Assembly (NCBI GenBank): GCA_038232935.1
Contig: JBBSMX010000077.1
Span: 1 to 20,224 of the forward strand
Direction of reading: 5' to 3'
Source of the DNA: JBBSMX01 sp038232935
Lineage (GTDB): Bacteria; Bacteroidota; Rhodothermia; Rhodothermales; JANQRZ01
Length of the DNA: 20,224 nucleotides
Position 1 is the stretch's first letter. Every line of letters starts with the position of its first letter. Below the pieces are notes generated by a model. It had not been told where the DNA came from, made no database searches, and worked only from the letters and a program-made list of their open reading frames with translations. The translations under genes were made by a program, and so were the position numbers. This document shows, piece by piece, positions 1 to 7,292 of this stretch.

Positions 1-1
1 C

Positions 2-664
2 GTGATCGACCTCGACGCGTCGGTGCCGTACGAACGGCTCATCGAGCGCAGCGCGGTCGTGCTCGCGGAGCGCCTCGGGGTGGATGCGGAACGGCTGCGG
101 CAGGGGTTCATCGACGCGTCGAGCCACGGGGCGACGCCCGTCGTGGCGGGCGCGGCGCTGCCGCACCTCCGCCTGCCCGACATCGCGCAGCCCGAGCTCG
201 CGCTCGTCCGCTGCCGCTCGGGCATCCGGCTGGAGACCGTGGCGGAGGAGGCCGACGGCGCGCGCATGGCGTCCGAGCCCGTCTTCGCCATCTTCTTCCT
301 CGTCAGCCCGGCCAACCACCCCGGCACGCACCTCCGTATGCTGGCCGGCCTCGCGAGCCGGCTCGACGAGGAGCATTTCATGGAGGAATGGACCGCAGCC
401 ACGAACGAGCAGGAACTGAAGGAGGCGCTGCTCCACCACGAGCGCTACCTCTCGCTCCACCTCGACCCCGGCACGCCCGCCGCCGACTTCATCGGCAGGG
501 CCCTGCGCGACCTGCGCCTGCCGCCCGGCAACCTCGTCGCGCTCGTCCGGCGGCGCGGGCGGCTCCTCGTGCCGAGCGGCAGCACCGTGCTCGAAGAGGG
601 CGATCAGATCACACTCATCGGGAATCCCGACGGCATCGCCCGGCTCTACGAGACGTACGGCTGA
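2..664 (+). CDS. C-terminal part of a transporter-type protein: PTS EIIA-like domain plus TrkA_C (RCK_C) domain (5' end outside window)
   Basis: The frame is open to the left edge, so only the last 220 residues or so are visible and the GTG at position 2 is probably not the true start. Residues 5-150 resemble a PTS EIIA type-2 (PtsN-like) domain: a short helix pair, then SSHGATPVVAGAALPH with a histidine (H55) where the phosphorylated His of EIIA-2 lies, and a hydrophobic FFLVSPANHPGTHLRML strand-helix like the LLLAPxxxxxxHL segment of that family. Residues 159-220 look like a TrkA_C/RCK_C domain (FIGRALRDLRLP near its start, LEEGDQITLIG near its end), which usually gates ion or solute transporters by binding a small ligand. 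The two domains together suggest the cytoplasmic tail of a cation/proton antiporter or amino-acid permease whose membrane part lies upstream; that is inference. The TGA at 662-664 is followed by 86 bases before the next gene. Confidence 0.7.
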   Translation: MIDLDASVPYERLIERSAVVLAERLGVDAERLRQGFIDASSHGATPVVAGAALPHLRLPDIAQPELALVRCRSGIRLETVAEEADGARMASEPVFAIFFLVSPANHPGTHLRMLAGLASRLDEEHFMEEWTAATNEQELKEALLHHERYLSLHLDPGTPAADFIGRALRDLRLPPGNLVALVRRRGRLLVPSGSTVLEEGDQITLIGNPDGIARLYETYG

Positions 665-714
665 GCAGTCCGCCGCGCGCACAGCGGATGTGACGACGGA
701 GCGTGACGCGAGCG

Positions 715-722
715 TAACTTTG
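715..722 (+). promoter_or_regulatory. Possible Bacteroidota-type -7 promoter box (TAACTTTG)
   Basis: TAACTTTG matches the Bacteroidota primary-sigma -7 consensus TAnnTTTG exactly and lies 28 bases before the ATG of the OmpA-like lipoprotein gene, in a short gap between two genes on the same strand. I see no clear -33 TTG at the usual distance, so the call rests on one box and its position. Confidence 0.4.
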
Positions 723-750
723 CGCTCCTCTCCACCCTCCGACCCGCCTC

Positions 751-1365
751 ATGCGCCCCCTCCCGTTCCGCCCGCTCGCCGCCCTCGTCCTCGTCGCCGC
801 CCTCACCGTCGGCGGTTGCTCCAGCCGTGCCGCGCTCGAAGGCCCCAGCGAGATTGAGTTGCTCCGCGAAGACCTCAACGCTGCCTACACCGAGATCGAC
901 CGGCTCAAGGCGGAGAATGCGTCGATGGAGCGGCAGCTCCGTGAGGCCATGGACCGGGTTGCGAGCGGGTCCAGCAACGGCGAGCGGGGCGAGACCGTCG
1001 CCGTCCTCCCGACGGACATCCTGTTCGAATCCGGCAGCGCGCAGCTCACCCCCGAAGGCGTCGCCCGCCTCGCCGAGGTCGCCGAGCGTCTCCGCACCGA
1101 ATACCCCGGCCGCGAGGTCCGCGTCGAGGGCTACACCGACGACAAGCCCATCGGTCCGAACCTGACGGCGAAGTACCCGAGCAACTGGGAGCTCTCGTCC
1201 GCACGCGCGAGCATGGTCGCGCGCCACCTCCAGTGGACCCACAACCTCGACGGGACGAACATGGAGGTCGTCGGCCTCTCGCAGTACCACCCGCTGACCG
1301 AGAACGCGACGCCGGAGGGCCGCCAGCAGAACCGCCGCGTCCGCATCGCCGTGATGGGCGGATAG
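751..1365 (+). CDS. OmpA-like peptidoglycan-binding outer-membrane lipoprotein
   Basis: The 204-residue protein starts with a lipoprotein signal peptide (RPLPFRPLAALVLVAALTVGG, cut before Cys23). Residues 33-70 are a short Glu/Arg/Leu-rich coiled coil (IELLREDLNAAYTEIDRL). Residues 84-202 form an OmpA C-terminal (OmpA/MotB) domain: DILFESGSAQLTPEG at its start, VEGYTDDKPIG in the middle with Asp130, and NRRVRI at its end. In this family the Asp and Arg grip diaminopimelate, so the expected role is to tie the outer membrane to peptidoglycan. The longer loop between TDD and ELSSARA (residues 131-147) is more MotB-like than Pal-like, so I give no symbol. The start is the ATG that places the signal peptide at the N-terminus; the bases before it are CT-rich with no Shine-Dalgarno. 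The M28 peptidase gene begins 5 bases after the stop, so the two are probably cotranscribed. Confidence 0.88.
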   Translation: MRPLPFRPLAALVLVAALTVGGCSSRAALEGPSEIELLREDLNAAYTEIDRLKAENASMERQLREAMDRVASGSSNGERGETVAVLPTDILFESGSAQLTPEGVARLAEVAERLRTEYPGREVRVEGYTDDKPIGPNLTAKYPSNWELSSARASMVARHLQWTHNLDGTNMEVVGLSQYHPLTENATPEGRQQNRRVRIAVMGG

Positions 1366-1370
1366 GCACC

Positions 1371-2744
1371 GTGCACCGACTCACGCTCGTCCTTCTGCTC
1401 GTCCCACTGGCGGCGGCTGCCCAAGAGGTGCCGCCCGGCGAGGTCCCTCTCCTCCGACAGATCGCCACGGCCCCATCGGCGGAGCGGATCGAGGCGGACA
1501 TCCGCACGCTCGCCGGGTTCGGGACGCGGCACACGCTCTCGGATACGACGAGCAGCACACGCGGCATCGGCGCGGCGCGGCGGTGGATTCGGGCCGCGTT
1601 CGAGCGGATCAGCGCGGACTGCGGCGGGTGCCTGGAGATCGTCGAGCAGCGCGGGATCGTCGCGGGCGAGCGGCGGATTCCGGACTCGACGGTCGTCGTC
1701 AACGTCCTCGCCATCCAGCGCGGCACGAGCGATCTGAACCGGTTCGTCGTGATGAGCGGCGACATCGACAGCCGCGCCTCCGACGCGATGGACTTCACCT
1801 CCGACGCCCCCGGCGCGAACGACAACGCGAGCGGGATGGCCGGCGTGCTCGAAACCGCGCGTATCCTCTTCCGGCATGAATTCGCGGGCTCGATCATCTA
1901 CGCCGGGCTCAGCGGCGAGGAGCAGGGCCTCTTCGGCGGGCAGATCATGGCCGAGCGCGCCGTCGCCGACGGCTGGCGGATCGAGGCCGTGCTCAACAAT
2001 GACATGATCGGGAATAGCTGCGGGATCAACGGCGTCTGCGACAACACGACGGCGCGCGTCTTCGCCGAGGGCACCCGCGCTACCGAGACCGAGCGCGAGG
2101 CACAGATTTGCCGTTTCACCGGCGGCGAGGTGGATTCGCCAAGCCGCAACCTCGCCCGGCTCATCGCCCGGCTCGGCGAGCAGTACGTCCCCAACCTCGA
2201 CGTGATGATGATCTATCGGCTGGACCGGTTCGGACGCGGCGGCCACCACCGGCCGTTCAACGACATGGGCTTCCCGGCCGTGCGCATCATGGAGACGAAC
2301 GAGCACTACGACCGCCAGCACCAGAACGTCCGCACCGAAGACGGCCGTCCCTACGGCGACACCGTCGAGTTCGTGGACTTCGACTACGCGGCGAAGCTGA
2401 CGGGCCTCAACGCCGTCGTGCTCGCCGACCTCGCCGGAGCGCCACCGCCGCCGTCCGGCGTCGAGATCGAAGGAGCGGTCAGCCCGAACACGACGCTGCG
2501 CTGGCAGCCCGTCGAACGTGCCCCGAACCTCGCCGGTTACCGCGTCTACTGGCGGCTGACGACGGAGCCGCAGTGGACCCACAGCCGCTGGGCCGGCGAC
2601 GTGACCGAGTTCACGCTGGAGAACGTCGTCATCGACAACTACTTCTTCGGCGTGGCGAGCGTGTCCGACGAGGGCTACGAGAGCCCCGTCGTCTTCCCCG
2701 GCCCGGCGGGCGCGTTCGAGCGGGCGACGGGCGGCGAGGAATAG
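1371..2744 (+). CDS. Secreted M28-family zinc metallopeptidase with C-terminal Fn3-like domain
   Basis: A GTG start at 1371 gives 457 residues with a clean signal peptide (HRLTLVLLLVPLAAAAQ). The frame stays open upstream to 1233, but that would overlap the OmpA-like gene and bury the signal peptide. Residues 40-355 are the peptidase: DIDSR (131-135), GANDNASG (148-155, metal-bridging Asp151), LSGEEQGLFGG (180-190, catalytic Glu183 and ligand Glu184), NNDMIGN (209-215, ligand Asp211) and NEHYDRQHQN (310-319, carrying the last His ligand). Residues 362-445 look like a fibronectin type III domain (WQPVERAPNLAGYRVYWR). The family removes amino acids from peptide N-termini using two zinc ions, in the periplasm or outside the cell. 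The first metal ligand, normally His in a GHYDS context, is Asp131 here (see findings). Translation may be coupled to the lipoprotein gene ending 5 bases upstream. Confidence 0.87.
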   Translation: MHRLTLVLLLVPLAAAAQEVPPGEVPLLRQIATAPSAERIEADIRTLAGFGTRHTLSDTTSSTRGIGAARRWIRAAFERISADCGGCLEIVEQRGIVAGERRIPDSTVVVNVLAIQRGTSDLNRFVVMSGDIDSRASDAMDFTSDAPGANDNASGMAGVLETARILFRHEFAGSIIYAGLSGEEQGLFGGQIMAERAVADGWRIEAVLNNDMIGNSCGINGVCDNTTARVFAEGTRATETEREAQICRFTGGEVDSPSRNLARLIARLGEQYVPNLDVMMIYRLDRFGRGGHHRPFNDMGFPAVRIMETNEHYDRQHQNVRTEDGRPYGDTVEFVDFDYAAKLTGLNAVVLADLAGAPPPPSGVEIEGAVSPNTTLRWQPVERAPNLAGYRVYWRLTTEPQWTHSRWAGDVTEFTLENVVIDNYFFGVASVSDEGYESPVVFPGPAGAFERATGGEE

Positions 2745-2767
2745 CGGCCTTGCCTTACCTTCCCGCT

Positions 2768-3628
2768 ATGGCTCCCTCGAACGCAGCGCCCGTCCGTCCG
2801 CTTGACGAAACCCTCAAGGAGTACGGCCGCGGGCTAGCCGGGGGGCTCCTGTTCAGCCTGCCGCTCCTCTACACGATGGAGATCTGGTGGCAGGGGCACC
2901 TGGCCCCGCCGGCGCGCCTGCTCCTCTACGTCGCGGGGATGTTCGGGCTGCTGATGGCCTACACGCACGTCGCCGGGCTGCGCAAGGACCGGAGCCTGGC
3001 CGAAAACGTCCACGAGGCGCTCGAATCGGTGGCGCTGGGGCTGGTGGTGGCCGCCGCCGTGCTAAAGGTGACGGGCCAGCTTCCGCCGACCGCTTCCGCA
3101 TCCGACGTGGTGGGCAAGCTGGTCATGGAAGGGATGGTCACCGCCATCGGGGTCGCCATCGGCACCACGCAGCTCGGAACCGGGGGCGATCAGGACGACG
3201 CCGACGACAAGCCGGCGAACCGGCGCGGCTCGCTCTACGAGGTGGCCTTCGCCCTGCTGGGGGCCGTGCTCATCGCCTCGAACGTGGCACCGACCGAGGA
3301 AATCCTGGTGATCGCTGTCGAAGCTCCCACCATATCCCTGCTGATTCTCGTCGCCGTGTCGCTCGCCCTCACCCTTGCCATCGTCTACTACATCGACTTC
3401 CGAGGGTCGGGCCGGTTGGAAGGCCACGTCCTGACCGGCAGCCCACTCTTCGGCGGTTCGATCACGTACGCCGCCGCCCTCGTCGCCTCGGCTGCGATGC
3501 TGTGGATGTTCGGGCGGTTCGACGAGGCAGGCTGGTCGGAGGTGGTTCGGCAGACGGTCGTGCTGGGGTTTCCGGCCGCGATTGGGGCCGCGGCGGGCCG
3601 TCTCCTCCTCGGCGGGCAGCAGCCATGA
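2768..3628 (+). CDS. TIGR02587/DUF2391-family integral membrane protein
   Basis: The 286-residue protein has about seven hydrophobic segments (roughly 22-40, 48-68, 86-104, 155-175, 188-208, 232-250 and 262-282) and an acidic, soluble loop at 138-152 (GGDQDDADDKPANRR). I recognise it as the TIGR02587/DUF2391 type from TMEIWW, an AxTHxAGLR-like segment and SNVAPTEEI, and above all because the next gene is a TIGR02588-type protein, its usual partner. The function of this family is unknown. The frame is open far upstream, but the ATG at 2768 is the first that falls outside the M28 peptidase gene; the bases before it (TTACCTTCCCGCT) are pyrimidine-rich with no Shine-Dalgarno. Its TGA overlaps the next ATG in ATGA, so translation of the pair is probably coupled. 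Confidence 0.8.
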   Translation: MAPSNAAPVRPLDETLKEYGRGLAGGLLFSLPLLYTMEIWWQGHLAPPARLLLYVAGMFGLLMAYTHVAGLRKDRSLAENVHEALESVALGLVVAAAVLKVTGQLPPTASASDVVGKLVMEGMVTAIGVAIGTTQLGTGGDQDDADDKPANRRGSLYEVAFALLGAVLIASNVAPTEEILVIAVEAPTISLLILVAVSLALTLAIVYYIDFRGSGRLEGHVLTGSPLFGGSITYAAALVASAAMLWMFGRFDEAGWSEVVRQTVVLGFPAAIGAAAGRLLLGGQQP

Positions 3629-3999
3629 GCCCGGAGAACCAGAAACCGAACGGGCTGGAGTGGGCGATCGCCGGACTGGGCGCGCTCCTGATCCTCGTCG
3701 TCTTCGCCTTCCTGGTCACGGACCTCGTCGGCGGAGCGAGCGAGCCGGTCCGCCTCCGCGTCACGCTCGGAGCGCCGATGTCCCGAGACGGGCAGGCCTT
3801 CGTGCCGGTACGCGTGACGAACGAGGGCGGACAGACAGCCGAGGACGCGATGATCGAGGTCTGTGCGGGCGCGTCGAACTGCGCCGAGGTGTCGTTCGCC
3901 TACGTCCCCCGAGGCTCGGCGCGCGACGGGGTGGTCGGCCTCCAGGCCCCGCTGGATAGCACGCTCCAGGCCCGCGTGGAGAGCTACCGGACGCCGTGA
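3625..3999 (+). CDS. TIGR02588-family single-pass membrane protein, partner of the preceding gene
   Basis: The 124-residue protein has one membrane helix near the N-terminus (LEWAIAGLGALLILVVFAFL), then a beta-rich domain outside the membrane (residues 45-122) with alternating strands such as RLRVTLGAP and FVPVRVTNEGGQTAEDAMIEV. The fold hint is an immunoglobulin/CARDB-like sandwich, which is inference. The start overlaps the preceding stop by four bases (ATGA), so the two proteins are likely made in fixed ratio and may form a complex. The two cysteines (about residues 76 and 82, CAGASNC) could form a disulfide in the periplasm. The function is unknown for the family. Confidence 0.75.
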   Translation: MSPENQKPNGLEWAIAGLGALLILVVFAFLVTDLVGGASEPVRLRVTLGAPMSRDGQAFVPVRVTNEGGQTAEDAMIEVCAGASNCAEVSFAYVPRGSARDGVVGLQAPLDSTLQARVESYRTP

Positions 4000-4060
4000 T
4001 CGCCGCGAACGGGACGGGGGCTGCGGCGTATCCTCTCCTCCGCCCACGCCCTGTTCTCTC

Positions 4061-4555
4061 ATGTTCGACACCCTCTCTGGCGACCTCGTGATCCTTGCGG
4101 AGTCGGCCCTCGCGCTTCTCTGCGGCGGCATCATCGGGCTGGAGCGGGAGCTGGCTGGCAAGTGGGCCAGGCTCCGCACCAACATGCTCGTCTGCTTCGC
4201 CGCCGCTCTCTTCGTCAAGACGAGCCAGCTCACCGTGCTCACGACGGTCCCGATCTGGCAGGACGCCGGCCTCGCCGACAACGCGTTCGGCGCCGACCCT
4301 GTCCGCATCGTGCAGGCGATCGTGGTCAGGATCTCGTTCGTCGGCGCCGGCGCCGTCTTTCGCGACCCCGACGCGAACGTGGCCCGCGGGATGACGACGG
4401 CCGCGACGCTTCTCGTCGTGGCTCCCATCGGGATCGCCATCGCCGAGGGCCACTACACGCTCGCCGTCGGCGCGACGCTCCTCGTCGTCTTCGTGCTCCG
4501 CGTGCTCGACTGGGTGGAAGAGCGCTTCATCCCCGGCCCCGACAACGAACGCTAA
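4061..4555 (+). CDS. MgtC/SapB-family membrane protein
   Basis: The 164-residue protein has four to five hydrophobic segments and the two hallmarks of MgtC/SapB proteins: GLERELAGK with LRTN shortly after (residues 26-41) and RIVQAIVVRISFVGAGAVF (82-100). MgtC proteins are linked to growth in low magnesium and to inhibition of ATP synthase in enteric bacteria; in other phyla many members have no known function. It is about the size of the membrane domain alone and lacks the C-terminal ACT-like domain of Salmonella MgtC. The ATG at 4061 is preferred because longer starts would overlap the TIGR02588 gene. The bases before it are CT-rich (CTGTTCTCTC). The release-factor-like gene starts 6 bases after the stop. 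Confidence 0.85.
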   Translation: MFDTLSGDLVILAESALALLCGGIIGLERELAGKWARLRTNMLVCFAAALFVKTSQLTVLTTVPIWQDAGLADNAFGADPVRIVQAIVVRISFVGAGAVFRDPDANVARGMTTAATLLVVAPIGIAIAEGHYTLAVGATLLVVFVLRVLDWVEERFIPGPDNER

Positions 4556-4561
4556 TCGCCC

Positions 4562-4909
4562 ATGCACCCTATCCCCGATACCGACGACGACCTGCTCGCC
4601 GAGTGCGACGTGGACACGTTCCGCTCGGGCGGCAAGGGCGGCCAGCACGCCAACAAGACCGAGAGCGCCGTCCGCCTCCGCCACCGCCCCAGCGGGCTGA
4701 CGGTCACGAGCCAGCAGGAGCGGAGCCAGTATCGGAACAAGCAGCTCGCCCTCGGTGAGCTGCGCCGCCGGCTCGAAGCGTTGAACCACACGCCGACGCG
4801 CCGCGTCAAAACGAAGCCGACGGCCGCCTCGAAGCGCCGCCGGATCGAGGCCAAGCACAAGCGGGCGGAGAAGAAAAAGCTCCGACGGCCGCCTCGCCTC
4901 GGCGACTGA
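4562..4909 (+). CDS. Small GGQ-domain release-factor-like protein (ArfB-like ribosome rescue candidate)
   Basis: The 115-residue protein consists of one class-I release-factor catalytic domain with no stop-codon recognition domain. RSGGKGGQHANKTESAVRL (residues 21-39) contains the GGQ (26-28) that triggers peptidyl-tRNA hydrolysis in the ribosome. The C-terminal 35 residues are strongly basic (KTKPTAASKRRRIEAKHKR), like the tail that ArfB/YaeJ inserts into the empty mRNA channel of stalled ribosomes. Lack of domains 1 and 2 and the basic tail favour a stop-codon-independent rescue factor, but the sequence around GGQ is closer to RF1/RF2 than to E. coli ArfB, so I leave the symbol empty. It lies 6 bases after the MgtC-like gene and is followed by the terminator at 4929-4980. 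Confidence 0.8.
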   Translation: MHPIPDTDDDLLAECDVDTFRSGGKGGQHANKTESAVRLRHRPSGLTVTSQQERSQYRNKQLALGELRRRLEALNHTPTRRVKTKPTAASKRRRIEAKHKRAEKKKLRRPPRLGD

Positions 4910-4928
4910 TACGGGTTCAGCGAAGCAT

Positions 4929-4980
4929 AAAACGTAGGGGTGCCGGTAGCATCGTCTCGCCACCGGCACCCCTACGTTTT
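4929..4980. terminator. Perfect 19-bp bidirectional intrinsic terminator
   Basis: The left arm (4929-4947, aaaacgtaggggtgccggt) and right arm (4962-4980) are exact reverse complements over 19 bases, with a 14-base loop. The outer four pairs are A-T, so RNA from either strand ends the stem with a U-run (TTTT at 4977-4980 on +, and the complement of 4929-4932 on -). It lies between two convergent genes, ending at 4909 (+) and 5011 (-), as expected for a shared terminator. Confidence 0.9.
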
Positions 4981-5010
4981 GCGAAGTACGTCCTTACGTC
5001 ACTCCTTACG

Positions 5011-5292
5011 TCACGGCTTCTCCAGCGCCACGAAGTCCGCGCGCTCGCCGATGCCGGCGGAGACGGTGTTGACGACGTTCACGTTGAACGTCTCGACCCG
5101 CTCGCGCGTGCGGTCGTAGATGGTCCCGGTGAACGCGACCTCCTCTTCGCCCTCGGCCACCTCGATGGCCTTCTCGTTCTCGGCGAAGAAGACGCCCTTG
5201 TATTCCTTGCCTCGGAAGGTTTTGACGGGGTAGGCATACCCGCGCCCTTCGACCCCGTTCAGTTCTGCTTCCTTCAGCGTGTAGATAGCCAC
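5011..5292 (-). CDS. Small hypothetical protein, beta-rich
   Basis: A GTG start at 5292 gives 93 residues beginning MAIYTLKEAELNGVEGRGY. It is chosen over the GTG at 5322 because AGAGAGG lies 5 bases upstream, one of the few ribosome-binding-like sites in the window. The protein is acidic, has no signal peptide or membrane helix, and alternates short predicted strands (KTFRGKEYKGVFF, EVAFTGTIYD, VETFNVNVVN). I do not recognise the family. Its codons are GC-rich at position three and the downstream convergent terminator fits a real transcription unit. It diverges from the 152-residue gene at 5409, so 5293-5408 must hold promoters for both. Confidence 0.65.
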   Translation of the reverse strand: MAIYTLKEAELNGVEGRGYAYPVKTFRGKEYKGVFFAENEKAIEVAEGEEEVAFTGTIYDRTRERVETFNVNVVNTVSAGIGERADFVALEKP

Positions 5293-5364
5293 GGTGACCT
5301 CTCTGTTGATACGACGAAACACGGCACCCGCTCGCCGTACGTGTCTGCTTCGGCCGCGAGCTTC

Positions 5365-5372
5365 TAATTTAG
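5365..5372 (+). promoter_or_regulatory. Possible -7 box (TAATTTAG) in a divergent promoter region
   Basis: TAATTTAG differs from the Bacteroidota -7 consensus TAnnTTTG at one position. It is the most AT-rich stretch in the gap between a leftward gene (start 5292) and a rightward gene (start 5409), 36 bases before the latter. No clear -33 element is visible. Confidence 0.3.
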
Positions 5373-5408
5373 GTTCTACGGATCCCGCCCGCTCTTGTTC
5401 TCCCCACC

Positions 5409-5867
5409 ATGCTCTACGCCCTCCCCACCTCCTGGTTCAAGCCCGCGTTCCGGCTCGTCCGCGACGGACGAGAGGTCGGGCACCTCACGGTGTCTTCCTT
5501 CCGCGAACGTGCCACCTTCGCCGTGAAAGACGTCGAGTTCACGTTCTACCGGGAAGGCATGACGGGGGACTTCGTGCTGGAGTTTCAGGAGAGCGTGCTC
5601 GCCCGCGCGCAGAAGCCGAGCGCCTTCAAGCAGCGCTTCACGCTGGCCTTCGAGGGACAGAGCTACGCGCTGGCCCCGGCCTCGTGGTACGGACGGACGT
5701 TCGTGCTGCGCGAGGGAGACGAGGAGGCCGGCCGCGTCCGGCCACTCAGCGCTTTCAGCAACAAGACCGACCTCGACCTCCCCGACGCGCTCCCGCTGCC
5801 GGTGCAGGTGTTCTGTTTCTGGCTCGTGCTTATCCTGTGGAAGCGCGCCGCCGCCGCTGCGACGTGA
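5409..5867 (+). CDS. Conserved-looking 152-aa hypothetical protein with two internal repeats and a C-terminal hydrophobic helix
   Basis: The protein has no N-terminal signal. Two related halves can be seen: residues 6-40 (PTSWFKPAFRLVRDGREVGH then SSF) and residues 90-124 (PASWYGRTFVLREGDEEAGR then SAF). Both have the order P-x-S-W-aromatic, a strand with F-x-L, an acidic turn before G, and S-x-F. The C-terminus has a proline-rich turn, then a hydrophobic segment VQVFCFWLVLILWKR (132-146) able to enter or cross the membrane. A duplicated beta-rich body followed by a buried or membrane helix recalls the tubby/LURP-one-related fold, but that is only a guess from the pattern. I assign no function. 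The ATG follows TTCTCCCCACC, with no Shine-Dalgarno. The pgi start lies 65 bases after the stop. Confidence 0.65.
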   Translation: MLYALPTSWFKPAFRLVRDGREVGHLTVSSFRERATFAVKDVEFTFYREGMTGDFVLEFQESVLARAQKPSAFKQRFTLAFEGQSYALAPASWYGRTFVLREGDEEAGRVRPLSAFSNKTDLDLPDALPLPVQVFCFWLVLILWKRAAAAAT

Positions 5868-5932
5868 CGCGTCTGTTCAGGCAACCAGGTTTCTGTACCC
5901 TCATTCTCCCGCCCATTTCGCCGCTCCCGCCC

Positions 5933-7207
5933 ATGCACAGCCTCGACCGCCGCTACATCACCCCGTTCATCGACGACGCCACCCGCGCCGACCTTCAGCC
6001 TCGCGTCGAAGCTGCCCACGAGGCTGTGCTGAACGGCACGGGCACGGGCGGCGACATGCTCGGCTGGCGCCCGCTCGTGCTCGACCCCGACACGGCCCTC
6101 CTCGACGAGATCGCGGAGACGGCGGCGGAGATCCGCGAGCGCGCGGACGTGCTCGTCTGCATCGGGATCGGCGGCTCGTACCTCGGCCCGCAGGCCGTGA
6201 TCGACGCCCTCACGCCGTACTTCTCCGGCGGCGACGGGCCGGAGATCGTCTTCGCCGGCCACCACCTCTCGCCGAGCTATCACGAGCGGCTGCTCGAGTA
6301 CCTCGATGGGAAGAGCGTCTACGCCAACGTGATCTCCAAGAGCGGGAGCACGCTCGAACCCGCCCTCGCCTTCCGCTTCGTCCGCCGTTTCCTCGAAGAC
6401 CACTTCGACGACGCGCAGCGACGGATCATCGTCACGACCGGGCCGACGGGCGGGCTGCTCAACCCGCTGCGCGACGAGAAAGGCTACCGCAAGTTTGTCA
6501 TCCCCGACGGCGTCGGCGGGCGGTTCTCCGTCCTCACGCCCGTCGGCCTCCTCCCCATCGCCGCGGCCGGGCACAACATCCGCGCGCTCATGCGGGGCGC
6601 GGGCGACGCCACAGCCGAGCTGGAAGAGGTGGTAAACAACCCCGCGCTCGACTACGCTGCCGACCGCTTCCTCCTCCACGAGCAGGGCTACAAGACCGAG
6701 TTGCTCGCCGTCTTCGAGCCCCGGCTGCGCGGCGTCGGGTCGTGGTGGCAGCAGCTCTTCGGCGAGAGCGAGGGGAAGGAAGGCAAGGGCCTCTTCCCTT
6801 CCGTCGCGCAGTACACCTCGGACCTCCACTCGCTCGGGCAGTACGTGCAGCAGGGGCAGCGCTCGCTCGTAGAGAGCTTCCTGCTCGTCGACGACGCGGG
6901 CGACGGCCCGACCGTCCCCGAGGAGGACGGCAACCCGGACCAGCTTAACTACCTCGCCGGCAAGACGTTCGCCGAGATCGACCACAGCGCGTACGAGGCC
7001 ACGGCGGCGGCCCACGCCGAGGGCGGCGTCCCGAACTGGACGCTCACGCTCCCCCGCCTCAACGCCCGCTCGCTCGGCGAGGCCATCGCGTTCTACGAGC
7101 ACGCCGTCGCCGTCGGCGGGTACCTCCTCGGCGTCAACCCGTTCGATCAGCCGGGCGTGGAGAACTACAAGCAGAAGATGTTCAAGCTCCTCGGCCGCGA
7201 CGCGTAA
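5933..7207 (+). CDS. pgi: Glucose-6-phosphate isomerase
   Basis: This 424-residue cytoplasmic enzyme interconverts glucose 6-phosphate and fructose 6-phosphate in glycolysis and gluconeogenesis. It is the shorter bacterial (Bacillus-like) form, against about 550 residues in E. coli. Phosphate-binding SIS motifs are clear: VCIGIGGSYLGPQAV (75-89) and VISKSGSTLEPALAF (133-147). Catalytic segments follow: GVGGRFSVLTPVGLLP (193-208), FGESEGKEGKGLFP (276-289, with the base Glu in GESEG), TSDLHSLGQ (295-303, His299) and QPGVENYKQKMF (406-417, Lys413). The start is the ATG at 5933, since longer versions would overlap the preceding gene. A possible promoter TACCCTCA lies at 5896-5903. The gap after it (7208-7292) holds only a weak 6-bp inverted repeat (CGGACC/GGTCCG). 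Confidence 0.95.
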   Translation: MHSLDRRYITPFIDDATRADLQPRVEAAHEAVLNGTGTGGDMLGWRPLVLDPDTALLDEIAETAAEIRERADVLVCIGIGGSYLGPQAVIDALTPYFSGGDGPEIVFAGHHLSPSYHERLLEYLDGKSVYANVISKSGSTLEPALAFRFVRRFLEDHFDDAQRRIIVTTGPTGGLLNPLRDEKGYRKFVIPDGVGGRFSVLTPVGLLPIAAAGHNIRALMRGAGDATAELEEVVNNPALDYAADRFLLHEQGYKTELLAVFEPRLRGVGSWWQQLFGESEGKEGKGLFPSVAQYTSDLHSLGQYVQQGQRSLVESFLLVDDAGDGPTVPEEDGNPDQLNYLAGKTFAEIDHSAYEATAAAHAEGGVPNWTLTLPRLNARSLGEAIAFYEHAVAVGGYLLGVNPFDQPGVENYKQKMFKLLGRDA

Positions 7208-7292
7208 ATCAGCCTTCCGAGCCGGACCCTCAAAAGCCCGCACCCGGTCCGCCTCCGACGGTGGATCGGGCCATCTCCTCTCGCCCTGCCCG

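Noticed and set aside
1233..1370. An upstream start for the M28 peptidase
   Set aside because: It would overlap the OmpA-like gene by 133 bases and bury the signal peptide; the added residues are Arg/Pro-rich, typical of out-of-frame reading.
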